Shown piece by piece: positions 7,378-13,745 of a DNA stretch of 15,576 nt. Positions within the stretch are counted from its first letter, which is position 1. Every line of letters starts with the position of its first letter. Source of the stretch: SIG575 sp045595725 (GTDB lineage Bacteria; Bacillota; Clostridia; Oscillospirales; Acutalibacteraceae). Position numbers and translations under genes: made by a program. Below the pieces are notes generated by a model. That model searched no databases. It was not told where the DNA came from and worked only from the letters and a program-made list of their open reading frames with translations. The stretch spans positions 1 to 15,576 of the forward strand of contig JAZOAY010000044.1 in the NCBI GenBank assembly GCA_045595725.1. Direction: 5' to 3'.

Positions 7378-9198
7378 TTATTTACCTCCGAATTTCTTCT
7401 TCATTCTCAGTTCTTTTGAGAGAATACGTTTTCTGAGTCTTAATGATTTGGGTGTGATTTCAAGAAGTTCATCATCGCTGATAAATTCCATTGACTGTTC
7501 GAGACTGAGAACCGAATGAGGAACAAGGCGTAAAGCATCGTCTGAACCTGCAGCACGCGTGTTTGTCATCTGCTTTTTCTTACATACGTTGCAGACAATG
7601 TCTTCGTCCTTTGCACATTCACCAACAATCATGCCTTCATAAACTTCAACACCGGGACCAATGAAAAGTCTGCCTCTTTCCTGAGTATTGAAAAGGCCGT
7701 AGCCTGTGCTTTCGCCTGTTTCGTGAACAACGATTGAGCCGCGTTCACGCATTTTGATATCGCCTGTATAAGGCACATAACCGTCAAAAAGCTGATTCAT
7801 GATACCGTTACCGTTTGTATCCGTCATAAATTCTGAGCGGTAGCCGATAAGACCTCTTGAAGGAATTCTAAATTCAAGGTGACTCATTCCGCCGTCACGT
7901 GTACCCATGTTTTCAAGTTCACCTTTACGTGAACCTAATTTTTCAATAACTGCGCCTACATAGTTTTCGGGAACTTCAACAATAAGAAGTTCAACAGGCT
8001 CCATCATCACGCCGTCAATTTCTTTCATAATAACTTTAGGACGTGAAACCTGAAATTCATAACCTTCACGACGCATTGTTTCAATGAGAATTGAAAGGTG
8101 AAGTTCACCTCTGCCCGATACTTTGAAAGTATCTGTTGTTTCCGTATCTTCAACTCTCATGCTGACGTTTGTTTCAACTTCTTTATAAAGTCTGTCACGG
8201 ATATTTCTTGAAGTAACAAACTTACCTTCTCTACCTGCAAAGGGACTGTCATTGACGATAAAGTTCATTGAAATTGTAGGTTCGTCAATTTTGATGAAAG
8301 GAAGCGGTTCAACGCAGTCAGGTGCGCATATTGTTTCACCGATATTAAGTCCTTCAATACCTGAAACACAAATAAGGTCACCCATTGATGCAGAATCAAC
8401 CTCAACTCTTTTAAGACCTTCAAACTGATAAAGTCTTGCAATTCTGACATTCTGTGTAGTGCCGTCAGTTTTACAGAGAACCACATTTGAGCCTTTTTTG
8501 AGAGAACCGCGTTCAACTCGTCCGATGCCTATTCTGCCGATATAATCGTCATAATCAAGACTTGAGAAAAGAACCTGTAACGGTCCGTTCAGGTCACCTT
8601 CGGGACATTCAATATTTTCAATAATAGAATCAAGAAGAGGTCTCATGTCACCCTCTCTGACACTACTGTCAAGAGATGAATAACCCTCTCGTGCAGAAGC
8701 GTATACAACGGGGAATTCAAGCTGATCTTCGTTAGCACCGAGTTCTATAAACAAATCGAGGACTTCGTCAATGACTTCCTCGGGACGTGCACCGGGACGG
8801 TCAATTTTGTTTACAACAACAATAACTTTCTTTTCAAGACCAAGAGCTTTTTTAAGAACAAATCTTGTCTGAGGCATACAACCCTCAAAAGCGTCAACAA
8901 GGAGAAGTACACCGTCAACCATCATAAGAATACGTTCGACCTCACCGCCGAAGTCAGCATGTCCGGGAGTGTCAACAATATTGATTTTTGTGTCTTTATA
9001 GTGAATCGAGGTATTCTTTGAAAGAATTGTGATACCTCTTTCTCTTTCAAGGTCGTTCGAGTCCATTACTCTGTCCTGTACCTGCTCGTTTGAACGGAAA
9101 ATACCGCTTTGCTTGAGCATCTCGTCAACAAGAGTGGTTTTACCATGGTCAACGTGGGCAATAATTGCTACATTTCTTACTTCGTTTCTTTTATCCAA
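7378..9198 (-). CDS. typA: Ribosome-associated GTPase TypA/BipA
   Basis: Translational GTPase of the EF-G/LepA class that binds the 70S ribosome and helps 50S assembly and stress or cold adaptation. From the start chosen here it has 606 residues, normal for BipA. G motifs: AHVDHGKT (14-21), RERGITI (52-58, switch I/G2), DTPGHADF (76-83), NKID (130-133). Domains II and III, an EF-G C-like domain (LLIVEVPENYVGAVIEKLG) and the BipA-specific C-terminal domain (GYGLFNTQERGRLFIGPGVEVYEGMIVGE) follow. I start at TTG 9196-9198 because GAAGGTGA lies 6-8 nt upstream and the protein then begins MDKRNEVRNVAIIAH, as relatives do; an upstream TTG at 9213 would add five residues and overlap that site. It is first in an operon with the transporter gene. 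Confidence 0.97.
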   Translation of the reverse strand: MDKRNEVRNVAIIAHVDHGKTTLVDEMLKQSGIFRSNEQVQDRVMDSNDLERERGITILSKNTSIHYKDTKINIVDTPGHADFGGEVERILMMVDGVLLLVDAFEGCMPQTRFVLKKALGLEKKVIVVVNKIDRPGARPEEVIDEVLDLFIELGANEDQLEFPVVYASAREGYSSLDSSVREGDMRPLLDSIIENIECPEGDLNGPLQVLFSSLDYDDYIGRIGIGRVERGSLKKGSNVVLCKTDGTTQNVRIARLYQFEGLKRVEVDSASMGDLICVSGIEGLNIGETICAPDCVEPLPFIKIDEPTISMNFIVNDSPFAGREGKFVTSRNIRDRLYKEVETNVSMRVEDTETTDTFKVSGRGELHLSILIETMRREGYEFQVSRPKVIMKEIDGVMMEPVELLIVEVPENYVGAVIEKLGSRKGELENMGTRDGGMSHLEFRIPSRGLIGYRSEFMTDTNGNGIMNQLFDGYVPYTGDIKMRERGSIVVHETGESTGYGLFNTQERGRLFIGPGVEVYEGMIVGECAKDEDIVCNVCKKKQMTNTRAAGSDDALRLVPHSVLSLEQSMEFISDDELLEITPKSLRLRKRILSKELRMKKKFGGK

Positions 9199-9232
9199 AA
9201 TTTTCACCTTCAAAACATTTTTACAAATTAAT

Positions 9233-9261
9233 ATTATACTACTCTCAGAGAATATTTACAA
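9233..9261 (-). promoter_or_regulatory. Promoter for the typA-transporter operon
   Basis: On the minus strand TTGTAA (9256-9261), 17 bp, consensus TATAAT (9233-9238). The TTG start codon lies about 35 bp downstream. Confidence 0.7.
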
Positions 9262-9311
9262 GATATTTTTAATAAATTTGCATAATTCAGATATGTGTTT
9301 AATAAATGCGG

Positions 9312-9336
9312 AAATCCCGCAATTACGCGGGATTTT
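9312..9336. terminator. Hairpin after rlmH, probable terminator
   Basis: A perfect 9-bp stem AAATCCCGC (9312-9320) / GCGGGATTT (9327-9335) with loop AATTAC, starting directly behind the rlmH stop codon. On the minus strand (rlmH direction) it is followed by only a few T (ATTTCCGC), so it is a weak classical terminator. The better T-run is on the plus strand, where no gene needs it. It probably ends the UDG-propeller-rlmH transcript. Confidence 0.6.
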
Positions 9337-9819
9337 TCACTTATGATATTTACTTGAATTGGAAATCATGAATGCACGGTAAATCTGCTCAAGGAGCATT
9401 ACACGTGCGAGTTGATGCGGAAAAGTCATTTCTGACATTGAAAGTCTGACATCTGCACGTTTTTTCACGCTTTCGTCAAGACCGAACGAACTTCCTATAA
9501 TGAAAACGATTTCTCCGCAACCTGAAACGGCTGTAGTTTCAAAAAATTTGCTCAGTTTTTCAGATGGCATCTGTTTGCCCTCAATGCACATTGCTATCAC
9601 TTTTGCAGACTGTGGGATTTTTGCAAAAATATCTTTTGACTCTTTTTCAAGAGCTTTATCAATTTCCGCCTGTGAAGCATTGTCACTAAGTTTTACAGGT
9701 TCAAGTTCCCATATTTTAAGTTTACATAGAGTACCGAGCCTTTTTATATATTCGTCACATGCATCTCTGAGGTACTTTTCTTTAAGTTTTCCGAGAGCGA
9801 TTATTGTTACTCCAAGCAT
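9337..9819 (-). CDS. rlmH: 23S rRNA pseudouridine-1915 N3-methyltransferase RlmH
   Basis: SPOUT-class methyltransferase that uses S-adenosylmethionine to methylate pseudouridine 1915 in helix 69 of 23S rRNA on assembled 70S ribosomes. It is 160 residues, the usual length. Diagnostic stretches: N-terminal VTIIALGKLKEKYLRDACDEYIKRL, the knot region VFIIGSSFGLDESV (105-118) and the C-terminal MTFPHQLARVMLLEQIYRAFMI...KYHK (131-160). The usual IGGS of the knot loop reads IGSS here, a mild variation. It is the last gene of a minus-strand operon, 3 nt behind the beta-propeller gene. Confidence 0.96.
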   Translation of the reverse strand: MLGVTIIALGKLKEKYLRDACDEYIKRLGTLCKLKIWELEPVKLSDNASQAEIDKALEKESKDIFAKIPQSAKVIAMCIEGKQMPSEKLSKFFETTAVSGCGEIVFIIGSSFGLDESVKKRADVRLSMSEMTFPHQLARVMLLEQIYRAFMISNSSKYHK

Positions 9820-9822
9820 AAA

Positions 9823-10686
9823 TTATTCTCCGTCTGTGAGCTTATACATTGTAAGGTTTGTGCTCTGTCTTCTTTCTCCCCTATCGAGAACGCAAAAAAC
9901 AGGTTTTCCCTCTTCGTCTGCATAAATTGTCATGCCTTCTGCCTCAAACTGTGCACCGATATTTCTTGCAAAAACTTCTTTCACAAGACCTGTTTCAACG
10001 TCAAGAGAGAAAATTCTCTTTTTATCGTTTTCTTCGTCACACGACATATAGAGTTTATCACCAAACATTTCCGCACCCTGAATTCTGTCAATAGGCTCTG
10101 AAAGAGGAACGGTTTTCAAAAGGCTCATGTCATCAAGATTAAACACATTGAGAACGGTTGCATTTGACCACTCTGCAGTATAGAGATAATTTCTTTCAAC
10201 GTCAATTGCACACCACGGCACACCTTCAATGTGAAGTTCATGAGGAAGTTCATAATATGTTCCTGTGAATTTAAGAGTTTCTGCATCGTAAAGAGCAATA
10301 AATGAATTGAGATAATCGGGACCATCTTCAATTGCAGCGTAAACATAGCCGTTATAATAACTGAGTCCGCCGATATGGTTGCATCCTTTTTCTTTCAGCT
10401 CTTCGGGGATAGCATTGGTTGTGATACGGAAAATTTCACCCGTTTCAATATCAGCCTTACCCAGATTTTTGTTACCGCTGAAATAAAAATATTCTCCGTC
10501 ATTTGTAACACCCTGAGAACTCATGTGGTAATCATTTAAAACATAAGTATTTTTCCCGATAATCTCCGCACCGTCAGGCAAGGGCATATCTTTTTCATCT
10601 GCACCTACAACAAGAAGCATAAGTGCAGAAATACAGATTACTATTTTTTTGTAAATTACATAAAGTGTACCGAATGTAGCCGTCAT
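9823..10686 (-). CDS. Secreted beta-propeller-like protein of unknown role
   Basis: A 287-residue protein. Residues about 14-29 form a signal peptide (KKIVICISALMLLVVGA|DE), without a lipobox Cys. The mature part has repeated beta-propeller-like blades with patterns such as SSQGVTNDGEYFYFSG, GGLSYYNGYVYAAIED, CAIDVERNYLYTAEWS, QGAEMFGDKLYMSCDEE and EAEGMTIYADEEGKPVFCVLD, each followed by a DxETG-like turn (ADIETGEIFRI, YDAETLKFTGT, LDVETGLVKEV). This resembles YncE/SMP-30 or glutamine-cyclotransferase-type propellers, but I see no catalytic set. The start is set by AAGGAGA 7 nt before ATG, overlapping the UDG stop. It is the middle gene of UDG-propeller-rlmH. Its function is not linked in any obvious way to its neighbours. 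Confidence 0.78.
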   Translation of the reverse strand: MTATFGTLYVIYKKIVICISALMLLVVGADEKDMPLPDGAEIIGKNTYVLNDYHMSSQGVTNDGEYFYFSGNKNLGKADIETGEIFRITTNAIPEELKEKGCNHIGGLSYYNGYVYAAIEDGPDYLNSFIALYDAETLKFTGTYYELPHELHIEGVPWCAIDVERNYLYTAEWSNATVLNVFNLDDMSLLKTVPLSEPIDRIQGAEMFGDKLYMSCDEENDKKRIFSLDVETGLVKEVFARNIGAQFEAEGMTIYADEEGKPVFCVLDRGERRQSTNLTMYKLTDGE

Positions 10687-10698
10687 TTTAATTTCTCC

Positions 10699-11271
10699 TT
10701 AATATGTTCTTTCGCAGATTTCGTTAATTTTATCTCTGAGTGCCATAAAATCATCAAATGCTGCAGGTTTATTGTTGGGATTTCTCAGAAGTGCTGCAGG
10801 ATGGAATGTACCCATGAAAAGTGTTCCCTTTTTTTCAATAAACTGGCCATGTTGCTGAGTAACTTTGAAATCAGGAGAAATAAGTCTCTGTGCGGAAATT
10901 CTGCCGAGACACACAATGATTTTCGGTCTCATTATTCTCACCTGTTCTCTGAGCCATTCAATGCATACGTCCTGTTCTGCAGGTAACGGGTCACGGTTTT
11001 TGGGAGGTCTGCATTTTACCATATTTGCAATATAGATATTTTTATTTCTGTCAAGGTCAATACATGCAAGCATACTGTCAAGAAGTTTTCCGCTTCTTCC
11101 TACAAAAGGTTCTCCTTGCAAATCCTCATTTTCTCCGGGCCCTTCACCGACAAACATAACTTCGGCACTTTCGTTACCCTTTCCGAAAACAAGATTTGTC
11201 CTTGTTTTTCCCAATTCGCACTTATCGCATCCCATACAGGCACTTTTAAGTTCTTCCCAATTTGTATACAT
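10699..11271 (-). CDS. Family 4 uracil-DNA glycosylase with [4Fe-4S] cluster
   Basis: Excises uracil from DNA as the first step of base-excision repair. At 190 residues it is typical for UDGa. Cluster-ligand cysteines fit the family spacing: C15 and C18 (CMGCDKC, with C12 extra), C87 in NMVKCRPP and C103. Motif 1 is GEGPGENEDLQGEPFVGRSGKLLD (42-65), the substrate-binding segment with the aromatic F56, and motif 2 is HPAALLRNP (157-165). It is the first gene of a minus-strand operon with the propeller and rlmH genes; 12 nt separate it from the next start. The ribosome binding site AAAGGAT and an extended -10 promoter lie upstream. Assignment is secure. Confidence 0.95.
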   Translation of the reverse strand: MYTNWEELKSACMGCDKCELGKTRTNLVFGKGNESAEVMFVGEGPGENEDLQGEPFVGRSGKLLDSMLACIDLDRNKNIYIANMVKCRPPKNRDPLPAEQDVCIEWLREQVRIMRPKIIVCLGRISAQRLISPDFKVTQQHGQFIEKKGTLFMGTFHPAALLRNPNNKPAAFDDFMALRDKINEICERTY

Positions 11272-11298
11272 ATCTTAAAATCCTTTCGGTTTTTTCTA

Positions 11299-11307
11299 AT
11301 TATACCA
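11299..11307 (-). promoter_or_regulatory. Extended -10 promoter for the UDG-propeller-rlmH operon
   Basis: On the minus strand TGgTATAAT, with TATAAT at 11299-11304. No good -35 box is present at the normal spacing, as is typical when the extended TG carries the promoter. It is divergent from the pduL promoter about 30 bp away. Confidence 0.6.
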
Positions 11308-11335
11308 TAGATTACTACAAAATTCATCAATATTG

Positions 11336-11364
11336 TTGAAAAAATTTTCCCGGAGTAGTATAAT
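11336..11364 (+). promoter_or_regulatory. Promoter for pduL
   Basis: TTGAAA (11336-11341), 17 bp, consensus TATAAT (11359-11364). A strong ribosome binding site GGAGGA (11385-11390) lies 8 nt before the ATG at 11399. Confidence 0.8.
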
Positions 11365-11398
11365 ACTAAAGTAATAATTTTTTTGGAGGAATTCGAAC

Positions 11399-11977
11399 AT
11401 GAAAAAGTTAGTTTTAGTTGAAACATCTGCTCGTCACGTACACGTAAGTGCCGAAGACCTTGCTATCCTTTTCGGTGAAGGCTACGAGCTTACAAAGAAA
11501 AAGGACCTTTCTCAGCCCGGTCAGTTTGCTTGTGAAGAAAGAGTTCAGGTTATCGGTCCTAAAGGCTCATTCCCGGCTGTTTCTATCCTTGGTCCCACTC
11601 GTCCCGCTACACAGGTTGAACTTTCTGCTTCTGATGCTCGTTCAATCGGCGTTGCTGCTCCCTGCCGTGAATCAGGTGACACAGCTCAGTCAGGTGCTTG
11701 CAAACTTGTAGGTCCTAAAGGTGAAGTTGAACTTAAAGAAGGCGTTATTGTTGCAAAACGTCACATCCACTGCACTCCCGAAGATGCAGAGAATTACGGT
11801 CTCCAGGACAAACAGGTGGTTTCTGTTAAAATTGAATCAGAAGGCAGAACACTTACATTCGGTGATGTTATCTGTAGAGTAAGCCCTTCTTATGCTCTTG
11901 CAATGCACATCGACACAGATGAATCAAACGCTGCATTCGCTGCACCCGGTCTTGAAGGTGAAATTATCGCTGACTAA
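11399..11977 (+). CDS. pduL: Phosphate acyltransferase, PduL type
   Basis: Converts acyl-CoA (acetyl- or propanoyl-CoA) and phosphate to acyl-phosphate and CoA; in many anaerobes it replaces Pta as partner of acetate kinase for ATP formation. It is 192 residues. The two beta-barrel halves show ARHVHVS (H13, H15), VELS (E74), AKRHIHC (H122, H124) and MHID (H170), which fit the di-zinc ligand set and its spacing in the PduL family. Paired VxGPKG segments occur at 51-56 and 104-109. There is no N-terminal encapsulation peptide (the protein starts MKKLVLVETSARHVH), and no microcompartment shell gene or acetate kinase adjoins it, so I infer a free cytosolic phosphotransacetylase. Monocistronic, with its own promoter and terminator. 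Confidence 0.95.
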   Translation: MKKLVLVETSARHVHVSAEDLAILFGEGYELTKKKDLSQPGQFACEERVQVIGPKGSFPAVSILGPTRPATQVELSASDARSIGVAAPCRESGDTAQSGACKLVGPKGEVELKEGVIVAKRHIHCTPEDAENYGLQDKQVVSVKIESEGRTLTFGDVICRVSPSYALAMHIDTDESNAAFAAPGLEGEIIAD

Positions 11978-12005
11978 TCAAAACTCATAAGTACATAAAT
12001 ATTAA

Positions 12006-12044
12006 CGGAGACATTTTCCATTGGGTTATGTCTCCGCTTTTTTA
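12006..12044 (+). terminator. Intrinsic terminator of pduL
   Basis: A 9-bp stem CGGAGACAT (12006-12014) / ATGTCTCCG (12028-12036) with a 13-nt loop, followed by CTTTTTTATTTT. Confidence 0.85.
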
Positions 12045-12056
12045 TTTTATTTAACA

Positions 12057-12107
12057 ATCCCTCAGTCATTTTTTACCAAAAAATGACAGATCCCTTTACA
12101 CAAGGGA
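12057..12107. repeat. Short palindromic element, possibly a dispersed repeat
   Basis: Two adjacent perfect hairpins in a non-coding gap: GTCATTTTTT (12065-12074) / AAAAAATGAC (12078-12087) with loop ACC, then TCCCTT (12091-12096) / AAGGGA (12102-12107) with loop TACAC. The AATCCCTCAGTCA opening and the CCCTTTACACAAGGGAGCC end resemble elements I recall as frequent in gut Clostridia genomes. That is memory, not a search. It lies between convergent genes, so it may also serve as a terminator for mgtE. Confidence 0.6.
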
Positions 12108-12160
12108 GCCTACGTTTGCTGTTAATTTAATTTTATAAAATCGCGTCGCAGACCCGAAAT

Positions 12161-12188
12161 TTTGCACTTTGCACTTTGCGTTTTGCAC
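12161..12188. repeat. Four tandem copies of the 7-mer TTTGCAC
   Basis: TTTGCAC at 12161-12167, 12168-12174 and 12182-12188, with the third unit (12175-12181) changed to TTTGCGT. It lies directly 3' of mgtE (stop at 12197) and 54 bp from the palindromic element. It is non-coding on both strands as far as I can see. The 12108-12160 stretch between the two repeats holds nothing recognised. Confidence 0.75.
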
Positions 12189-12196
12189 TCATAAAA

Positions 12197-13549
12197 TCAT
12201 CTCATAAGAACAAACTGTGCTATTGCAAAATATATTGAAAGTGTTGCTGCGTCAACGATTGTTGAAAGAAGAGGTCCTGCCATAAGTGCCGGGTCAAGTT
12301 TTACAAGACGTGCAAGTATGGGAAGTGTACAGCCAATGACGTTAGCAATAAGCACGGTCAGGAACATTGCCGCAGATACTACAAAATATTGGAGATAATC
12401 TCCCCCGCCCACAATCATCAGTCTGAGGAAATTAAGAACTGCAAGTACTGTTGCACAACAAAGGGCAACCCTGATTTCTTTGAATACAATTCTGAAATAG
12501 TCACGGATTTTCAGTTCACCAAGTGCAAGACCACGGATAACAAGAGTTGATACCTGACTTCCCGCATTACCGCCGGTACCCATGAGCATGGGCATCGCTG
12601 AAATAAGGAACGCAAAATCAGCAAGAAGCATTTCCTTTTTGCTGATTATCTGAGCGGTAAGAGTTGCTGAAATCATGAGGACAACAAGCCAGATAATTCT
12701 GTTTTTTGACATTTTAAAAACGCCTGTTTTCAGGTAAGTATCATCAGAAGGACTGAGAAGTGCCATCTTTTCAAAGTCTTCCGTGTTTTCTTCTTCAATG
12801 ATATCAACGATATCGTCGATAGTAATAATACCTACAAGGCGGTTTTCATTATCTGTAACAGGCACACTCAACAAGTCGTATTTTCTGGCAAGGTCCGCAA
12901 CGGTTTCCTGGTCATCGGATGTTGTGACAGAAATTATCTGTTTATCATCATCCATTATATCAGTAAGTTTTGTATTAGGTTCGCACAAAAGCAAATCTTT
13001 AAGATCGAGAATACCTACAAGATGTCTCTTTTCATCAATACAGTAACAGGTGTAGATAGTTTCTTTATCTATACCTGTTTTTCTTATCTGTTCAATGGCT
13101 TCTGACGCGTTAAGATGAGTATGAAGCTGAACCATCTCCGTTGTCATAATACTTCCCGCAGTATCTTCTGCGTAATTAAGGAAACGGTTGATTGTTTCAC
13201 GTGTTTTGGTATCAGTTGCCTTGAGAACTCTTGTTACAACATTTGCAGGAACATCCTCGAGAAAATCCACCGTATCGTCAATGTACATGTCTTCAACCAG
13301 TCTGTGAAGTTCGCTGTCTGTAATTGAACGTACAATATTCTCCTGGGAGTCTGAGTCCATATAGGAGAAAACATCTGCTGAAATATCTTTGGGAAGAATA
13401 CGGAAAGTTACCACAAGGTACTTTTCATCAATTTCCCCTAAGAAATCTGCAATGTCAACAGGGTTCATTTCTTTAAGCACGGAATGAAGAACGGTGAACT
13501 TATTTTGTTCAAGTAATGCTTCCAATTCTTCAAATTCTTTTTCTTCCAT
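12197..13549 (-). CDS. mgtE: MgtE-family Mg2+ channel/transporter
   Basis: Mg2+ uptake channel of the cell membrane, gated by cytosolic Mg2+. From the ATG at 13547-13549 it has 450 residues, the length of well-studied MgtE proteins. Order: N-terminal superhelical MgtE_N domain (about 1-125), CBS1 (about 135-195), CBS2 (about 200-260), plug helix, and five membrane helices (about 283-450). MGTGGNAGSQ (323-332) and DPALMAGPLLSTIVDAATLSIYF (419-441) are the pore signatures; D433 corresponds to the pore aspartate that binds Mg2+. I reject the longer frame back to GTG 13669 as the main start because AAAGGAG sits 8 nt before ATG 13549. That ribosome binding site is buried in a perfect hairpin and follows a leader ORF (separate entries), implying translational control. 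Confidence 0.96.
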   Translation of the reverse strand: MEEKEFEELEALLEQNKFTVLHSVLKEMNPVDIADFLGEIDEKYLVVTFRILPKDISADVFSYMDSDSQENIVRSITDSELHRLVEDMYIDDTVDFLEDVPANVVTRVLKATDTKTRETINRFLNYAEDTAGSIMTTEMVQLHTHLNASEAIEQIRKTGIDKETIYTCYCIDEKRHLVGILDLKDLLLCEPNTKLTDIMDDDKQIISVTTSDDQETVADLARKYDLLSVPVTDNENRLVGIITIDDIVDIIEEENTEDFEKMALLSPSDDTYLKTGVFKMSKNRIIWLVVLMISATLTAQIISKKEMLLADFAFLISAMPMLMGTGGNAGSQVSTLVIRGLALGELKIRDYFRIVFKEIRVALCCATVLAVLNFLRLMIVGGGDYLQYFVVSAAMFLTVLIANVIGCTLPILARLVKLDPALMAGPLLSTIVDAATLSIYFAIAQFVLMR

Positions 13550-13582
13550 AAAAATAACTCCTTTCACTATGAAAGGAGTTAT
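13550..13582 (-). promoter_or_regulatory. Hairpin burying the mgtE Shine-Dalgarno
   Basis: On the mRNA (minus) strand ATAACTCCTTTCA (13582-13570), loop TAG, TGAAAGGAGTTAT (13566-13554): a perfect 13-bp stem. The 3' arm contains the mgtE ribosome binding site AAAGGAG (13564-13558), and the stem is followed by five T that run directly into the ATG at 13549. It could block translation of mgtE, and with its U-run it could also act as an intrinsic terminator. The stem is seen directly; its role is inferred. Confidence 0.85.
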
Positions 13583-13632
13583 GTCGTACCCTTTATTAAA
13601 TACCGCAAAACGATACTTAATAAAAGACACAA

Positions 13633-13683
13633 CTAAATTCCTTTCATTTCGTTTTTTGTCAAACAACACCCTTCAGGTTCCAT
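13633..13683 (-). CDS. 16-residue leader peptide upstream of mgtE, MgtL-like opening
   Basis: A short ORF on the mgtE strand reading MEPEGCCLTKNEMKGI and ending in TAG at 13633-13635. It is preceded by a very strong ribosome binding site (AGAGGAGG, about 13691-13698) 7 nt before the ATG, stronger than that of mgtE itself. It ends 83 nt before the mgtE ATG. The Met-Glu-Pro-Glu start resembles the enterobacterial leader peptide MgtL (MEPDP..., 17 residues), whose acidic/proline N-terminus makes ribosomes fall off at low Mg2+ and so turns on mgtA; that mechanism is established there, not here. Its last codons contain TGAAAGGAATT (13646-13636), a near copy of the arm that holds the mgtE ribosome binding site. 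Being so short it could be chance, but ribosome binding site, position and sequence fit together. Confidence 0.65.
   Translation of the reverse strand: MEPEGCCLTKNEMKGI
13636..13646 (-). promoter_or_regulatory. Candidate anti-sequestor segment at the leader ORF 3' end
   Basis: On the mRNA strand TGAAAGGAATT duplicates the TGAAAGGAGTT arm of the mgtE ribosome-binding-site hairpin with one change. It could therefore pair with the opposite arm AACTCCTTTCA (13580-13570) over 8 contiguous base pairs plus 2 beyond a mismatch, freeing the mgtE site. A ribosome finishing the leader ORF would cover this segment and let the inhibitory hairpin form. Confidence 0.5.
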
Positions 13684-13745
13684 TATTTTTCCTCCTCTGT
13701 AATTTGGTGTATACATTTATTTTACGCCTGTTTTCGTCTGAATTT

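Noticed and set aside
9199..9213. TTG 9213 start for TypA
   Set aside because: It overlaps the GAAGGTGA site that serves the TTG at 9198; the shorter protein matches the usual TypA N-terminus.
13550..13669. N-terminal extension of MgtE from GTG 13669 (490-residue form)
   Set aside because: The added 40 residues have no counterpart in MgtE, the GTG has no ribosome binding site, and ATG 13549 has AAAGGAG at ideal spacing and gives the usual 450 residues. Kept only as a possible frameshift product.
13550..13740. M-box (ykoK) magnesium riboswitch upstream of mgtE
   Set aside because: I looked for the conserved M-box segments on the minus strand and found none; the leader instead holds a short ORF and a simple hairpin. 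A covariance-model search would settle it.
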